Below, piece by piece: positions 9,017-17,147 of a DNA stretch of 64,000 nt. The notes beneath the pieces are model-generated. The model was given only the letters and a program-made list of their open reading frames with translations, did not search any database and was not told where the DNA came from. Position numbers and translations under genes: made by a program. Each line of letters starts with the position of its first letter. Position 1 is the stretch's first letter. Source of the DNA: Bacteroidota bacterium (GTDB lineage Bacteria; Bacteroidota; Bacteroidia; AKYH767-A; OLB10); assembly GCA_016699635.1 (NCBI GenBank), contig CP064983.1, positions 1,240,001 through 1,304,000 on the forward strand, given 5' to 3'.

Positions 9017-9450
9017 ATGTTTTCTAAAGCATGTGAGCATGGCATAAAAGCCATAATATATATAGCAACACAATCCATGGATGGAAGGCGTGTAAAAATT
9101 GGTGATGTTGTAGAAAACTCAGGCTCACCGGAAGCATTTACTGCAAAAGTTCTGGGCTCATTAACTAAATATCATATCGTTAATTCATATACAGGACCTA
9201 ACGGAGGTTTTTTATTGATGTTAAGGATATGAAAAAAATAAAAATGAGCGACATTGTTAATGCCATTGATGGCGATTCTTTATACAATGGCTGTGGTATG
9301 GGGTTGAATGAGTGTAGCAAAACGCAACCCTGCCCTATGCATGATAAATTTATTAAAGTAAGAAAAGAAATAAAAGAAATGTTAACTACAACTTCTGTTT
9401 ATGATTTAGCATTAGGACTGAAGTCTGGAAAAACAGTATTAATGCGCTAA
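9017..9450 (+). CDS. Rrf2-family iron-sulfur regulator (frameshifted)
   Basis: Two overlapping frames form one 144-aa Rrf2 protein. The first gives the winged-helix DNA-binding domain (SKACEHGIKAIIYIATQ, VVENSGSPEAFTAKVLGSLTK, GPNGGF). After the T6 run 9208-9213 the second frame continues as IDVKDMKKIKMSDIVNAIDG and ends ALGLKSGKTVLMR. One added T restores GPNGGFFIDVKDM. Cysteines C-x6-C-x5-C in CGMGLNECSKTQPC fit a cluster-binding loop like those of NsrR and IscR, so the protein probably senses NO or redox state through an Fe-S cluster. Neighbouring NO-defence genes support an NsrR-like role, but the actual ligand is inferred. Confidence 0.8.
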
Positions 9451-9503
9451 ATATTTTCAAACGAATAATTTTACAGTACACAAACAATCAAAATAAAAAT
9501 ATA

Positions 9504-9737
9504 ATGGAAAATAAAGAGATATGGTTACCCTCGTTAATCACAAAAACACCTCAGGAAGGAAGAGAGCTTGCAATTAAAATGGCAAGAAAATCAATTGCAG
9601 CAATACAAACAGACCCAGAAGTAAGAAAAAAATTGCGTGATGATTATGCCAACGACACAAAACAACTGATAGCTTCTGCCAATGTAGTAGCATTAGAATT
9701 TCAAACTGTGGCGGCAGCAAATAATTATTGGAAGTAA
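9504..9737 (+). CDS. Small protein of unknown function in the NO-response island
   Basis: This 77-aa protein has no family I recognise. It is soluble and mostly helical, with WLPSLITKTPQEGRELAIKMARKSI near the start and ending ALEFQTVAAANNYWK. It has no cysteine or histidine, so it is unlikely to bind metal by itself. The ATG at 9504 follows the Rrf2 gene by 53 nt and precedes the hemoglobin gene, in the same direction, so it is probably cotranscribed with them. Real-gene status rests on good length, position and unbiased amino-acid composition. Confidence 0.65.
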   Translation: MENKEIWLPSLITKTPQEGRELAIKMARKSIAAIQTDPEVRKKLRDDYANDTKQLIASANVVALEFQTVAAANNYWK

Positions 9738-9822
9738 TTTTTTATAGTTTACTGATGAGAAAAACAATTACAGAGTTTGCATTAAAATTAAAATTAAAAC
9801 AAACTAAACTTCTGAAGTGGTG

Positions 9823-10209
9823 ATGAGAGATATTGAAAACATAAACGACATACAATTATTGGTGGATAGCTTCTATGGTAAAATCCGTGATGACGAAAAA
9901 TTGGGTCATATCTTTAATGGTATTATTAAAGACAGGTGGCCCGAACATCTTGAAAAGATGTATCGTTTCTGGCAAACAATATTGTTAGAAGATCAAACAT
10001 ATTTTGGTAGCCCTTTTGTTCCACATGCTAAAATGCCGGTTGACAAAACGCATTTCGAGCAATGGATAAAACTCTTCTCCGAAACTGTTGATGAAAACTT
10101 TGTTGGCGAAAAAGCTGAGCAAGCAAAATGGCAAGGCCAACGTATGGCTGAAATGTTTCACTACAAGATTGAATATATTAAAAATAGTTCCACTACTCCA
10201 CTACAATGA
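9823..10209 (+). CDS. Group III truncated hemoglobin
   Basis: The 128-aa product from ATG 9823 fits group III truncated globins: DIQLLVDSFYGKIRDDEKLGHIF at the N terminus, then WPEHLEKMYRFWQTILLEDQTYFGSPFVPHAKMP, with the histidine in the last segment a likely heme ligand, and HFEQWIKLFSETV. These proteins bind heme and are implicated in NO or oxygen chemistry in bacteria. Two upstream GTG codons (9817, 9820) are possible but ATG is preferred. The ATG overlaps the stop of a 22-codon ORF (TGATG). The stop overlaps the next gene's ATG (ATGA). The island context suggests NO dioxygenation or scavenging. Confidence 0.88.
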   Translation: MRDIENINDIQLLVDSFYGKIRDDEKLGHIFNGIIKDRWPEHLEKMYRFWQTILLEDQTYFGSPFVPHAKMPVDKTHFEQWIKLFSETVDENFVGEKAEQAKWQGQRMAEMFHYKIEYIKNSSTTPLQ

Positions 10210-10661
10210 CAGTTGTACACTTACCATTAGCTTTAATTGCATCCACATTATGGATTGGTTTTGTCAGTGCAATCAGTTTTATGGAAGCCTGGCTTAAATT
10301 TAAAGCACCGGGAGTTACAATACCTTTAGGTCCAGGAATTGGCAGATTGGTATTTAATGCACTCAACAAAATTGAATGGGTACTTGCAACATTAATCATC
10401 TGTAATCTTATTTTAGCAAAAGAACAATTTATCAATCCCATCAAAAGTGGACATGGTGTATTTTATCTTATCCCTGTATTTATTTTACTATTTCAGACAG
10501 TTTGGTTATTACCACAACTTGATGCACGCGCACAGATGCATTTAAACAGACAAACGGTGCCCCCTTCAAAAATGCATTTTGTTTATGTAGGTCTTGAAAT
10601 TGTGAAAGTGGTATTTTTAGCAACATTTATTTTAAATCTCTTTAAAAACATAACAACATGA
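10206..10661 (+). CDS. Conserved four-helix membrane protein, function unknown
   Basis: This 151-aa protein has about four membrane segments: LPLALIASTLWIGFVSAISF, a second around EWVLATLIICNLI, a third around FYLIPVFILLFQTVWLLP and a C-terminal IVKVVFLATFILNLF. Between helices 1 and 2 it has FKAPGVTIPLGPGIGRLVFNALNK. No family is recognised with confidence. It overlaps the hemoglobin gene and the dioxygenase-like gene by 4 nt each (ATGA), a strong sign of a single operon. It could be a membrane partner of the heme proteins, but this is only positional inference. Confidence 0.7.
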   Translation: MTVVHLPLALIASTLWIGFVSAISFMEAWLKFKAPGVTIPLGPGIGRLVFNALNKIEWVLATLIICNLILAKEQFINPIKSGHGVFYLIPVFILLFQTVWLLPQLDARAQMHLNRQTVPPSKMHFVYVGLEIVKVVFLATFILNLFKNITT

Positions 10662-11590
10662 ACAATGAAAAACTAATCAGCGATATTGATAATAAATATC
10701 AGCAAACGGGTGAAAATTCAGAAACATATCTGAAAGGACTTTTACATGCAAAACCCATTACTTATTGGGACTATGTGGAAGTTGATACCCTTTTATCGCT
10801 ACAAAGACCAAGAACAAATTTTAAAGACGAAGAAATTTTTGTGATGTATCATCAGGTTACTGAGCTGGTATTAAAAATGATGGTGCATGAAATTAAACAA
10901 ATGGTGTTTGATCCATTTGCAGAACATATTTGGATTGATAAAATTAATCGCCTCAACCGATACACATCTATGCTCATTACCTCTTTTGATGTTATGAAAT
11001 ATGGAATGAACTATGATGACTATAACACATTCAGAAGTACACTTGCTCCTGCTAGTGGATTTCAATCGGCACAATTCCGTTTTATTGAAATTTATCTGAC
11101 ACGATTGGAAAATTTAATGAATGAAGAAGGTAGAAAAAGATTAGGGAACAATCCTTCAATAGAAGATTATTTTGAACATATCTACTGGAAAGATGCAGGC
11201 ATGGATCGTAAAACAGGAAAAAAATCAATGACATTAAAACTGTTTGAAGAAAAATATTTGGAAAGTTTTATTGCACTTGCAAAAAAAGTAAAGGGCAATA
11301 CAATAGAAGATAAAGTGATGCAAATGGGAAATTGCTCTGATGCACTAAAAACGAAGTTAAAGGAGTTTGATCACATGTATAATGTTGCATGGCCTATAGT
11401 TCACCTTGAAACAGCACAACATTATCTTGATTTAAAAGGAGAAAATAAAGCTGCAACAGGTGGAAGTGAATGGAAAAAATATTTACATCCAAAATATCAG
11501 CAAAGAAAATTCTTCCCATCATTATGGACGAAAGAAGAAATAGCCAACTGGGGAAGCAACGAATTTCAAAAAACAACAAATAACAAATAA
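10658..11590 (+). CDS. Tryptophan 2,3-dioxygenase-family heme protein (divergent)
   Basis: The 310-aa protein shows the tryptophan dioxygenase fold: ITYWDYVEVDTLLSLQRP near residue 35, YHQVTELVLKMMVHE with the distal-type His65, FRSTLAPASGFQSAQFR (residues 125-141) containing the arginine that in the family binds the substrate carboxylate, and a late His249 as likely heme ligand. The substrate loop usually reads GTGGSSG; here it is ATGGSEW. The family oxidises tryptophan to N-formylkynurenine. Placement within an NO-response operon and the altered loop make a different or NO-linked role possible. No other kynurenine-pathway gene is nearby. Confidence 0.82.
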   Translation: MNNEKLISDIDNKYQQTGENSETYLKGLLHAKPITYWDYVEVDTLLSLQRPRTNFKDEEIFVMYHQVTELVLKMMVHEIKQMVFDPFAEHIWIDKINRLNRYTSMLITSFDVMKYGMNYDDYNTFRSTLAPASGFQSAQFRFIEIYLTRLENLMNEEGRKRLGNNPSIEDYFEHIYWKDAGMDRKTGKKSMTLKLFEEKYLESFIALAKKVKGNTIEDKVMQMGNCSDALKTKLKEFDHMYNVAWPIVHLETAQHYLDLKGENKAATGGSEWKKYLHPKYQQRKFFPSLWTKEEIANWGSNEFQKTTNNK

Positions 11591-11633
11591 TAATATCACC
11601 GTTTTGATTCTGAAAGCAATTTGTTTGCTTTAA

Positions 11634-11663
11634 TATCTGAAAAAACCTTACTTCTTTCAGATA
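11634..11663. repeat. Intercistronic inverted repeat
   Basis: Perfect 9-nt arms TATCTGAAA and TTTCAGATA flank 12 nt between the dioxygenase-like gene and the methyltransferase gene. A smaller hairpin (AAAGCAA/TTGCTTT, about 11623-11641) lies just before. No T-tract follows, so it is not a standard terminator. It may be an operator or an RNA-processing hairpin separating two halves of the island. Confidence 0.4.
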
Positions 11664-11759
11664 ACCTCTCACTGAACACCTGCACTGTCAAATAGATTCA
11701 AAACTTGTGATTATTATTTATAGAATATTAAAAAGAAATATCAACATAATAAAATAATC

Positions 11760-12529
11760 ATGGATACTAAAGACATACAGAAAGCACATGGCCATTGGAT
11801 ATTGGTAAAATGGGCAAAAAAAGTGCTACGCCCGGAGGCAAAGAGCTTACAAAGAAATTAATTGATGCATTACATTTTAATGATTCGGATAATGTAGTTG
11901 AGTTTGCACCCGGAATGGGCTTTACAGCATCGCTGACACTTGCGCACAAGCTACATTCATACGTAGGTGTTGATGCTGACGAAGATATAGTGAGAATGTT
12001 AAGTAAAAGACTACAAAATTCTCAAGCATCTTTTATTCTCGGAAATGCATCACAAACAAATCTCGAAAGCGACTCAAAGGATAAAGTCTATGGCGAAGCC
12101 ATGCTAACAATGCATGCCGATCATAGAAAATCTGAAATTATCAGAGAAGCCCATCGTATTCTCAAAAAAGGAGGTTGGTATGCCATTCATGAGTTAGGAC
12201 TAACTGATGTAGATGACACCTTAAAAAGTAAAATTCAGAGAGATTTAGCTTTATCAATAAAGGTTAATGCACGCCCACTTACTGAAAATGAGTGGAAACA
12301 TCTTTTGGAGCAAGAAGGTTTTGCAGTAAAGAAAGTAATGACTAACGGCATGCATCTTCTTGAAATGAATCGGATTATAGATGATGAAGGTTTGATGGGA
12401 GCAACAAAAATCGGATGGAATATCCTGACCCATCCAAAAGCCAGAAAAAGAATTCTTGAAATGCGAAAAGTCTTCAAACAATATCAAACACACATGAATG
12501 CAATTGCAATAGTTGCAGAAAAACTTTAA
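11760..12529 (+). CDS. Class I SAM-dependent methyltransferase (frameshifted near start)
   Basis: The true start is ATG 11760 (MDTKDIQKAHGHWIL). The frame is lost around GG 11804-11805 and continues as GKMGKKSATPGGKELTKKLIDAL; one added base restores both, giving 256 aa. VVEFAPGMGFTASL is a variant SAM motif I, followed by YVGVDADEDIV (motif II) and a post-motif ILKKGGWYAIHELG. This resembles UbiE/Methyltransf_11 proteins acting on small molecules. The neighbourhood (NO island) suggests a stress-linked substrate, but none can be named. The Ric gene follows after 11 nt. Confidence 0.8.
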
Positions 12530-12540
12530 AAATAAAAATT

Positions 12541-13266
12541 ATGCAAATCACAAAAGACACAATTGTTGGCGACTTAGTTGCTAAAGACTATAGAACTGCA
12601 ACAGTTTTTAAACAAAACGGTATAGATTTTTGTTGTAATGGTAACCGTACACTTGAAGAGGTGTGTAAACAAAAAGAGATGTCAGTTACAAACATAATTG
12701 GTGAGTTGACTCAAGCTTCGCAACAAGCATCTGCAGCACAAACAGATTTTAATTCATGGCCATTAGATTTACTTGCTGACTATATTGAGAAAAAGCATCA
12801 CCGTTATGTTGAAGAGAAAATTCAGGAGATAAAGCCTTACTTAGATAAAATCTGTAAAGTTCATGGTGATCATCATCCTGAGTTGTATGAAATCAATCAG
12901 CTTTTTAATGATTCTGCAGGCGAGTTAGCAATGCACATGAAAAAGGAAGAGTTGATTTTATTTCCTGCAGTGAGAAGGATGGTAAAATCGCAAATGCAAA
13001 AAACAACACCGGAAAAACCACAGTTCGGACCAATAAATAATCCGATTCAAATGATGATGCATGAGCACAATAATGAAGGTGAGCGTTTCAGACAAATTGA
13101 AGCGTTAAGCAATAAGTACAATCCACCACAAGATGCATGCAACACCTACAGAGTAACGTTTGCCATGCTCAAAGAATTTGAAGAAGATTTACATCTACAT
13201 ATACATTTAGAAAACAATATTCTTTTCCCAAAATCATTAGAACTTGAAAAAGCAATTTCATCATGA
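12541..13266 (+). CDS. ric: Iron-sulfur cluster repair di-iron protein (Ric/ScdA/YtfE)
   Basis: The 241-aa protein carries the N-terminal ScdA_N domain (GDLVAKDYRTATVFKQNGIDFCCNGNRTL, with the CC pair) and a C-terminal hemerythrin-like four-helix bundle. Putative di-iron ligands are in KKHHRYVEEK, HGDHHPE, MHMKKEELILFPA, MMMHEHNNEGE and LHLHIHLENNILFP. Ric proteins repair Fe-S clusters damaged by NO or oxidants. Length is normal. The stop overlaps the next hemerythrin gene by 4 nt. It is the most specific marker of nitrosative-stress response in this island. Confidence 0.93.
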   Translation: MQITKDTIVGDLVAKDYRTATVFKQNGIDFCCNGNRTLEEVCKQKEMSVTNIIGELTQASQQASAAQTDFNSWPLDLLADYIEKKHHRYVEEKIQEIKPYLDKICKVHGDHHPELYEINQLFNDSAGELAMHMKKEELILFPAVRRMVKSQMQKTTPEKPQFGPINNPIQMMMHEHNNEGERFRQIEALSNKYNPPQDACNTYRVTFAMLKEFEEDLHLHIHLENNILFPKSLELEKAISS

Positions 13267-13727
13267 GTGAGCCGATTAAAAGAAATGAAGCACTTAAACC
13301 AATAAGTCGCGATCATCATCATGCCCTCTTACTGGGCTGGAAAATCAGACAGGGAATAAAAAACAAAATTCCTGCCGAAAGAATTAAAAAATATGTTGAT
13401 TGGTTTTGGTCAAGCTATCTCGAAAATCATTTTGAGTTAGAAGAAAAAAACCTGTATCCTGTTTTAGGGGCTGAACATGCAAGCATAAAAAAAGCTATGC
13501 AGCATCATGAAAAGCTTAGGAATCTTTTTCAAAGTAAGGAGCAGACTATTCAACAATTGGATGAATTACAAAATGAACTTGACAGGCACATTCGTTTTGA
13601 AGAAAGAGAGTTGTTTAATGAAATTCAAAATGCAGCATCAGCAAAACAATTGCAGGACATGGCTGCAGTGCACAATGAAGCATTTCATGACAATTACAGT
13701 GATGAGTTTTGGGTAATTAAAAAATAG
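13263..13727 (+). CDS. Hemerythrin-domain protein
   Basis: This 154-aa single-domain protein has hemerythrin/HHE-type ligands: SRDHHHALLLGWKIRQG (His near residue 18), NHFELEEKNLYPVL, MQHHEKL, and DRHIRFEERELFNEI. It lacks the ScdA_N cysteine pair, so it is not a second Ric but probably a di-iron O2/NO-binding or electron-transfer partner. It is translationally coupled to ric (ATGA overlap). Confidence 0.87.
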   Translation: MSEPIKRNEALKPISRDHHHALLLGWKIRQGIKNKIPAERIKKYVDWFWSSYLENHFELEEKNLYPVLGAEHASIKKAMQHHEKLRNLFQSKEQTIQQLDELQNELDRHIRFEERELFNEIQNAASAKQLQDMAAVHNEAFHDNYSDEFWVIKK

Positions 13728-13804
13728 TTTCCCGGTATTCAGACCAATGGCACTAAATCATAGCATGATGTACAACTAACATCTGTTTTTAAAATAACTT
13801 TTCT

Positions 13805-15076
13805 ATGAATATCCCTGATCTGAAAATTCCTCGTGTGGTTATTGTAGGCTGTGGCTTTGGGGGATTACAATTAGCAAAATCGTTGCGCAAAGCCCGTGTG
13901 CAAATAGTGATGTTTGATACAAACAACTATCACACTTTTCAACCTTTACTTTATCAGGTTGCCACTTCGGGCTTGGAGCCTGATTCTATTGCTTATCCCA
14001 TCCGGAAAATTTTTAAGAAACAAAAGAATTTTCTTTTCCGCTGGGGAAAAGTTGAAAATATTATTCCCGAAAAAAATATTATTCAAACCACAGTTGGAGA
14101 ATTAGCTTATGATTATCTGGTAATTGCTACCGGTACTACAACAAATTATTTTGGTAATGCTGACATTGCGCAACATGCCATGCCAATGAAATCTGTCATT
14201 GAAGCTATCAACCTCCGCAGTTTAATACTCCAAAATTTTGAACAGGCATTACTCACACAAAGTTTAAAAGAACAAGAGGCGCTTATGACATTTACTGTTG
14301 TTGGTGGTGGCCCCACAGGTGTTGAGCTTGCAGGAGCATTATGTGAACTGAAAAAACATGTTCTGCCGAACGATTATCCCGAACTTGATTTCAGAAAAAT
14401 GCGTGTGTTGCTTATTGAAGGTACAAACTCTGTGCTACAGGCAATGAGTAAAGAAAACCAACATCGTGCATTAAAATATTTAGATGAGTTAGGCTGTGAA
14501 GTTTGGTTAGAAACGCAGGTATCGTCTTATAATGGTGAAGAAGTAGTTTTTAAAAATAGTAAAGTGCTGCCAAGTAAAAATTTGCTTTGGGCTGCAGGAA
14601 TTAAAGGTGTTACTATTTCGGGATTAAATAAAGATGCCATCAATAATCGTGGACGATATGTTGTTGACGAATATTGTAAAGTAAAAGGATGTGAAAATAT
14701 TTATGCAATTGGTGATGTTGCATCCATGAGCACAGCAGACTATGTTAACGGACACCCGCAAGTAGCACCTGTTGCAATTCAGATGGCACAACTGTTGGCT
14801 GAAAACATTGAGTTGGAACTAAGACAAAAGTCACTGAAAAAATTCAAATATTTTGACAAAGGTACTATGGCAACTGTTGGAAGAAATCGTGCAGTAACAG
14901 AATCTTTCAATATTCGATTTGGTGGATTTGCAGGATGGTTGGTGTGGATGGCTTTACACTTAATGTTGCTTGTTGGGTTCAGAAATAAAGTAGTTGTTTT
15001 TATAAATTGGCTTTGGAACTCTATTAACTACGACAGGAATATCAGATTGATTATTCCGCCTTTTAAAAGGAAGTAA
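13805..15076 (+). CDS. ndh: Type II NADH dehydrogenase (NAD(P)/FAD-dependent oxidoreductase)
   Basis: The 423-aa flavoprotein carries an FAD-binding motif VVIVGCGFGGLQLAKSL (about residues 11-27), a second nucleotide motif FTVVGGGPTGVELAGAL (about 160-176) for NADH, and the FAD-contact motif NIYAIGDVA. The C-terminal segment with WLVWMALHLMLLVGFRNKVVVFINWLWN is hydrophobic and should bind the membrane. NDH-2 oxidises NADH and reduces quinone without pumping protons, and is less sensitive to NO damage than Fe-S complex I. Its position at the end of the NO island, in the same orientation, fits a bypass route. It follows the hemerythrin gene by 77 nt, so it may have its own promoter. Confidence 0.9.
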   Translation: MNIPDLKIPRVVIVGCGFGGLQLAKSLRKARVQIVMFDTNNYHTFQPLLYQVATSGLEPDSIAYPIRKIFKKQKNFLFRWGKVENIIPEKNIIQTTVGELAYDYLVIATGTTTNYFGNADIAQHAMPMKSVIEAINLRSLILQNFEQALLTQSLKEQEALMTFTVVGGGPTGVELAGALCELKKHVLPNDYPELDFRKMRVLLIEGTNSVLQAMSKENQHRALKYLDELGCEVWLETQVSSYNGEEVVFKNSKVLPSKNLLWAAGIKGVTISGLNKDAINNRGRYVVDEYCKVKGCENIYAIGDVASMSTADYVNGHPQVAPVAIQMAQLLAENIELELRQKSLKKFKYFDKGTMATVGRNRAVTESFNIRFGGFAGWLVWMALHLMLLVGFRNKVVVFINWLWNSINYDRNIRLIIPPFKRK

Positions 15077-15107
15077 ATTACTGCTTTAATCATTTAAGTA
15101 AAAACAC

Positions 15108-15807
15108 TCACTTTGCTAATTTCTTTATTTCCGCTGTAATCTGTTTTATCACTTCTGTATTTTTAATCTTGTCATCTATGCTATAAACAATAAAAACTTT
15201 TCCACCATACTTTTTTGTAAAGCTACTAAAACTTGCTTTCATTCTTTCTGACGGAGAATAATTGCCGAAGTTAGCTTTTGAAGTAACAGGTTTTATCTGA
15301 ATACCAAAAGCTCTTTTTTTCAACCCAGCCCAAGTAGTCAATATCACCGGCATGATCAAGTTCTGGGTCGCTTTCTTCAAATTTAACTTTTGGAAATTTC
15401 TTTGCAAGATTATCTTCAATCACCGACTTCTCACGAATAAAACCATCATAAGTTCTGTTTATAGTAAGGTTGTAAATGTAATCTATACAATCTTGTAATG
15501 TCAATTGACTAAACGCTTCTGTCCATTCCGGGATAACAATCTCCTTGATTTTTATATGCAGTCTTTCACCAAGTTCTCTTAAACTCTTCTTAGTAATTTT
15601 TACCGGTGTTTTCTCGTTAGTCTTTGCATTTTCAAAGTACCATTTCTCCCATTCTTTTATAGTTTTAGGCTGACACTCACGAATGAGTGCCATTACAGCA
15701 CCGACTTTATTCGGCCTTGATAATTGATAGGTCTGTGTTGTATAATTAAGAACCTTTTCCTTTTTACCGAATTCCTTCGAGAAACGTTTATTTATCGGCT
15801 TGGGCAT
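15108..15807 (-). CDS. MjaI-like type II restriction endonuclease (frameshifted)
   Basis: Repaired, this is a 232-aa protein matching the MjaI restriction endonuclease family: LSRPNKVGAVMALIRECQPKT, FENAKTNEKTPVKITKK, QDCIDYIYNLTINRTYDGFIREKSV and FEESDPELDHAGDIDYLGWV. The frame then shifts at the T7 run 15314-15320 (one extra base) and continues AFGIQIKPVTSKANFGNYS. DHAGDID with IQIKP fits a PD-(D/E)xK catalytic core. MjaI cuts CTAG; specificity here is inferred. The start overlaps the methyltransferase stop by 20 nt. If the shift is real, the catalytic lysine is lost and the nuclease is dead. Confidence 0.8.
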
Positions 15808-17095
15808 GAACTTCGTTAAATAAGCTTTGAAATTTCTCTTTGTATTTAAATTCTACCCCGATATCCACCTTCACAAAACCACTTTTAATTAAATGCGCAT
15901 TGATAAAAGTTTTGTTTTCAAGATATAGATAACACAGTAAGTTATTTTCACTATCGTGCTTTACATTATCATATTTCAAAAACACACGTTTCCCTTTTAT
16001 TTTCTCTTGTAAGAAAGAAGTTGCTTTACCATTAATGTTTGGGTCTTCCTTTACTCCAATAAGCTTTACAGTCATGTTATTGTTTAATCGAATTTTTTCA
16101 GGACTAAGAACTTCTTTAACTGTAAACATTTCTTCTCGTTTAGTTTTACTGTCCTTATCAATCTTAGAACCAAATTGAAGTTTTTTTACATCTATCTTTT
16201 TGTCAAGAATATGAGGATCTTTAAAAATATATGGGAGTTTTTGAATTTCTTTTTCAAAATCTAAGTTGATTTTTTTTTGCTTAACAAACTCATAAGTAGT
16301 AGCATTTAAATCTAACTGATGTACTTCCAATTTTTCTTTTATGATTTGAATAAATGCAGGATTAATTTCAAAACCAACAGAATTTCTTTCAGTATTCTTT
16401 GCTGCCAAAGCAGTTGTTCCACTTCCTACAAAAGGGTCAAGAATGGTTTCGCCAACAAACGAAAACATTTTAATTAATCTTCTTGGTAATTCTTCGGGGT
16501 ACATTGCAATATGATTGTTTTGTCGCGCTCCTGCAAAATTCCAATGCCCGGCAAAAAAGGTATTCCATTCTTCAGCTGACATTTTAGAAAGTTCTTTTTG
16601 CTCCTTAGTAGGTTTTGGGCTATCGCCCAATTTTTTAAAAACAAGTATAAACTCGTAATCTAGTTTTAAAATTCCATTTCTCGGATAAGGATAAGAACCC
16701 ATTTGAACACCACCACCTGTTGTGTTCGAAGTAGTGACTTTCTGCCAGATAATTGCACCCATGTAATCAAATCCTATATTTTCACAGAACTTAATAATCT
16801 CCTCCCGAATTGGTATGACTTTATATCTTCCATAATAAACAGCTCTTGCAAATTGGTCACCAATGTTCACACATAACCTACAACCGTCATGCAAAACACG
16901 ATAACATTCTTTCCATACTAAATTCAGGTTATTGATATAATTTTCATAACTATCATGAAAGCCTATCTGATTTTCTGTACCATAGTCTTTTAACTGCCAA
17001 TAAGGTGGTGATGTTATTGCCAAATGAACAGAATTATCAGGCAACTCAGACATGTGTCTGCTATCTCCGCTAATTATTTTATGATTCGTCTTCAA
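15788..17095 (-). CDS. Type II DNA methyltransferase with SNase-like C-terminal domain
   Basis: This 435-aa protein pairs with the MjaI-like nuclease. The catalytic TSPPYW (residues 28-33) precedes the SAM motif DPFVGSGTTALAAKN (about residues 219-233), the beta-class order, and TSPPY is usual for N4-cytosine enzymes. After about residue 330 comes a domain of the staphylococcal-nuclease type: VKLIGVKEDPNINGKATSFL, GKRVFLKYDNV, LLCYLYLENKTFINAHLIKSGF. The catalytic arginines of real SNases are not evident (IGVKEDP; DSENNLLCYL), so it may be a binding module. Two short palindromes lie upstream. Confidence 0.88.
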   Translation of the reverse strand: MKTNHKIISGDSRHMSELPDNSVHLAITSPPYWQLKDYGTENQIGFHDSYENYINNLNLVWKECYRVLHDGCRLCVNIGDQFARAVYYGRYKVIPIREEIIKFCENIGFDYMGAIIWQKVTTSNTTGGGVQMGSYPYPRNGILKLDYEFILVFKKLGDSPKPTKEQKELSKMSAEEWNTFFAGHWNFAGARQNNHIAMYPEELPRRLIKMFSFVGETILDPFVGSGTTALAAKNTERNSVGFEINPAFIQIIKEKLEVHQLDLNATTYEFVKQKKINLDFEKEIQKLPYIFKDPHILDKKIDVKKLQFGSKIDKDSKTKREEMFTVKEVLSPEKIRLNNNMTVKLIGVKEDPNINGKATSFLQEKIKGKRVFLKYDNVKHDSENNLLCYLYLENKTFINAHLIKSGFVKVDIGVEFKYKEKFQSLFNEVHAQADK

Positions 17096-17101
17096 GTTTC
17101 T

Positions 17102-17113
17102 AACTTACAAGTT
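17102..17113. promoter_or_regulatory. Near-palindromic site 1 upstream of the methyltransferase
   Basis: AACTTACAAGTT is a near-perfect 12-nt palindrome located 7 nt upstream of the methyltransferase ATG. It closely matches site 2, 46 nt away, suggesting a pair of binding sites for autoregulation of the R-M genes. Confidence 0.4.
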
Positions 17114-17147
17114 TATCTTGGTCAAATTTAAACAAAATGTTAAGCTA

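Noticed and set aside
9017..9450. Two separate small genes in the Rrf2 region
   Set aside because: The two frames are halves of one Rrf2 protein joined by a single T in a T6 run. Reading them as two genes would give a regulator without its Fe-S loop.
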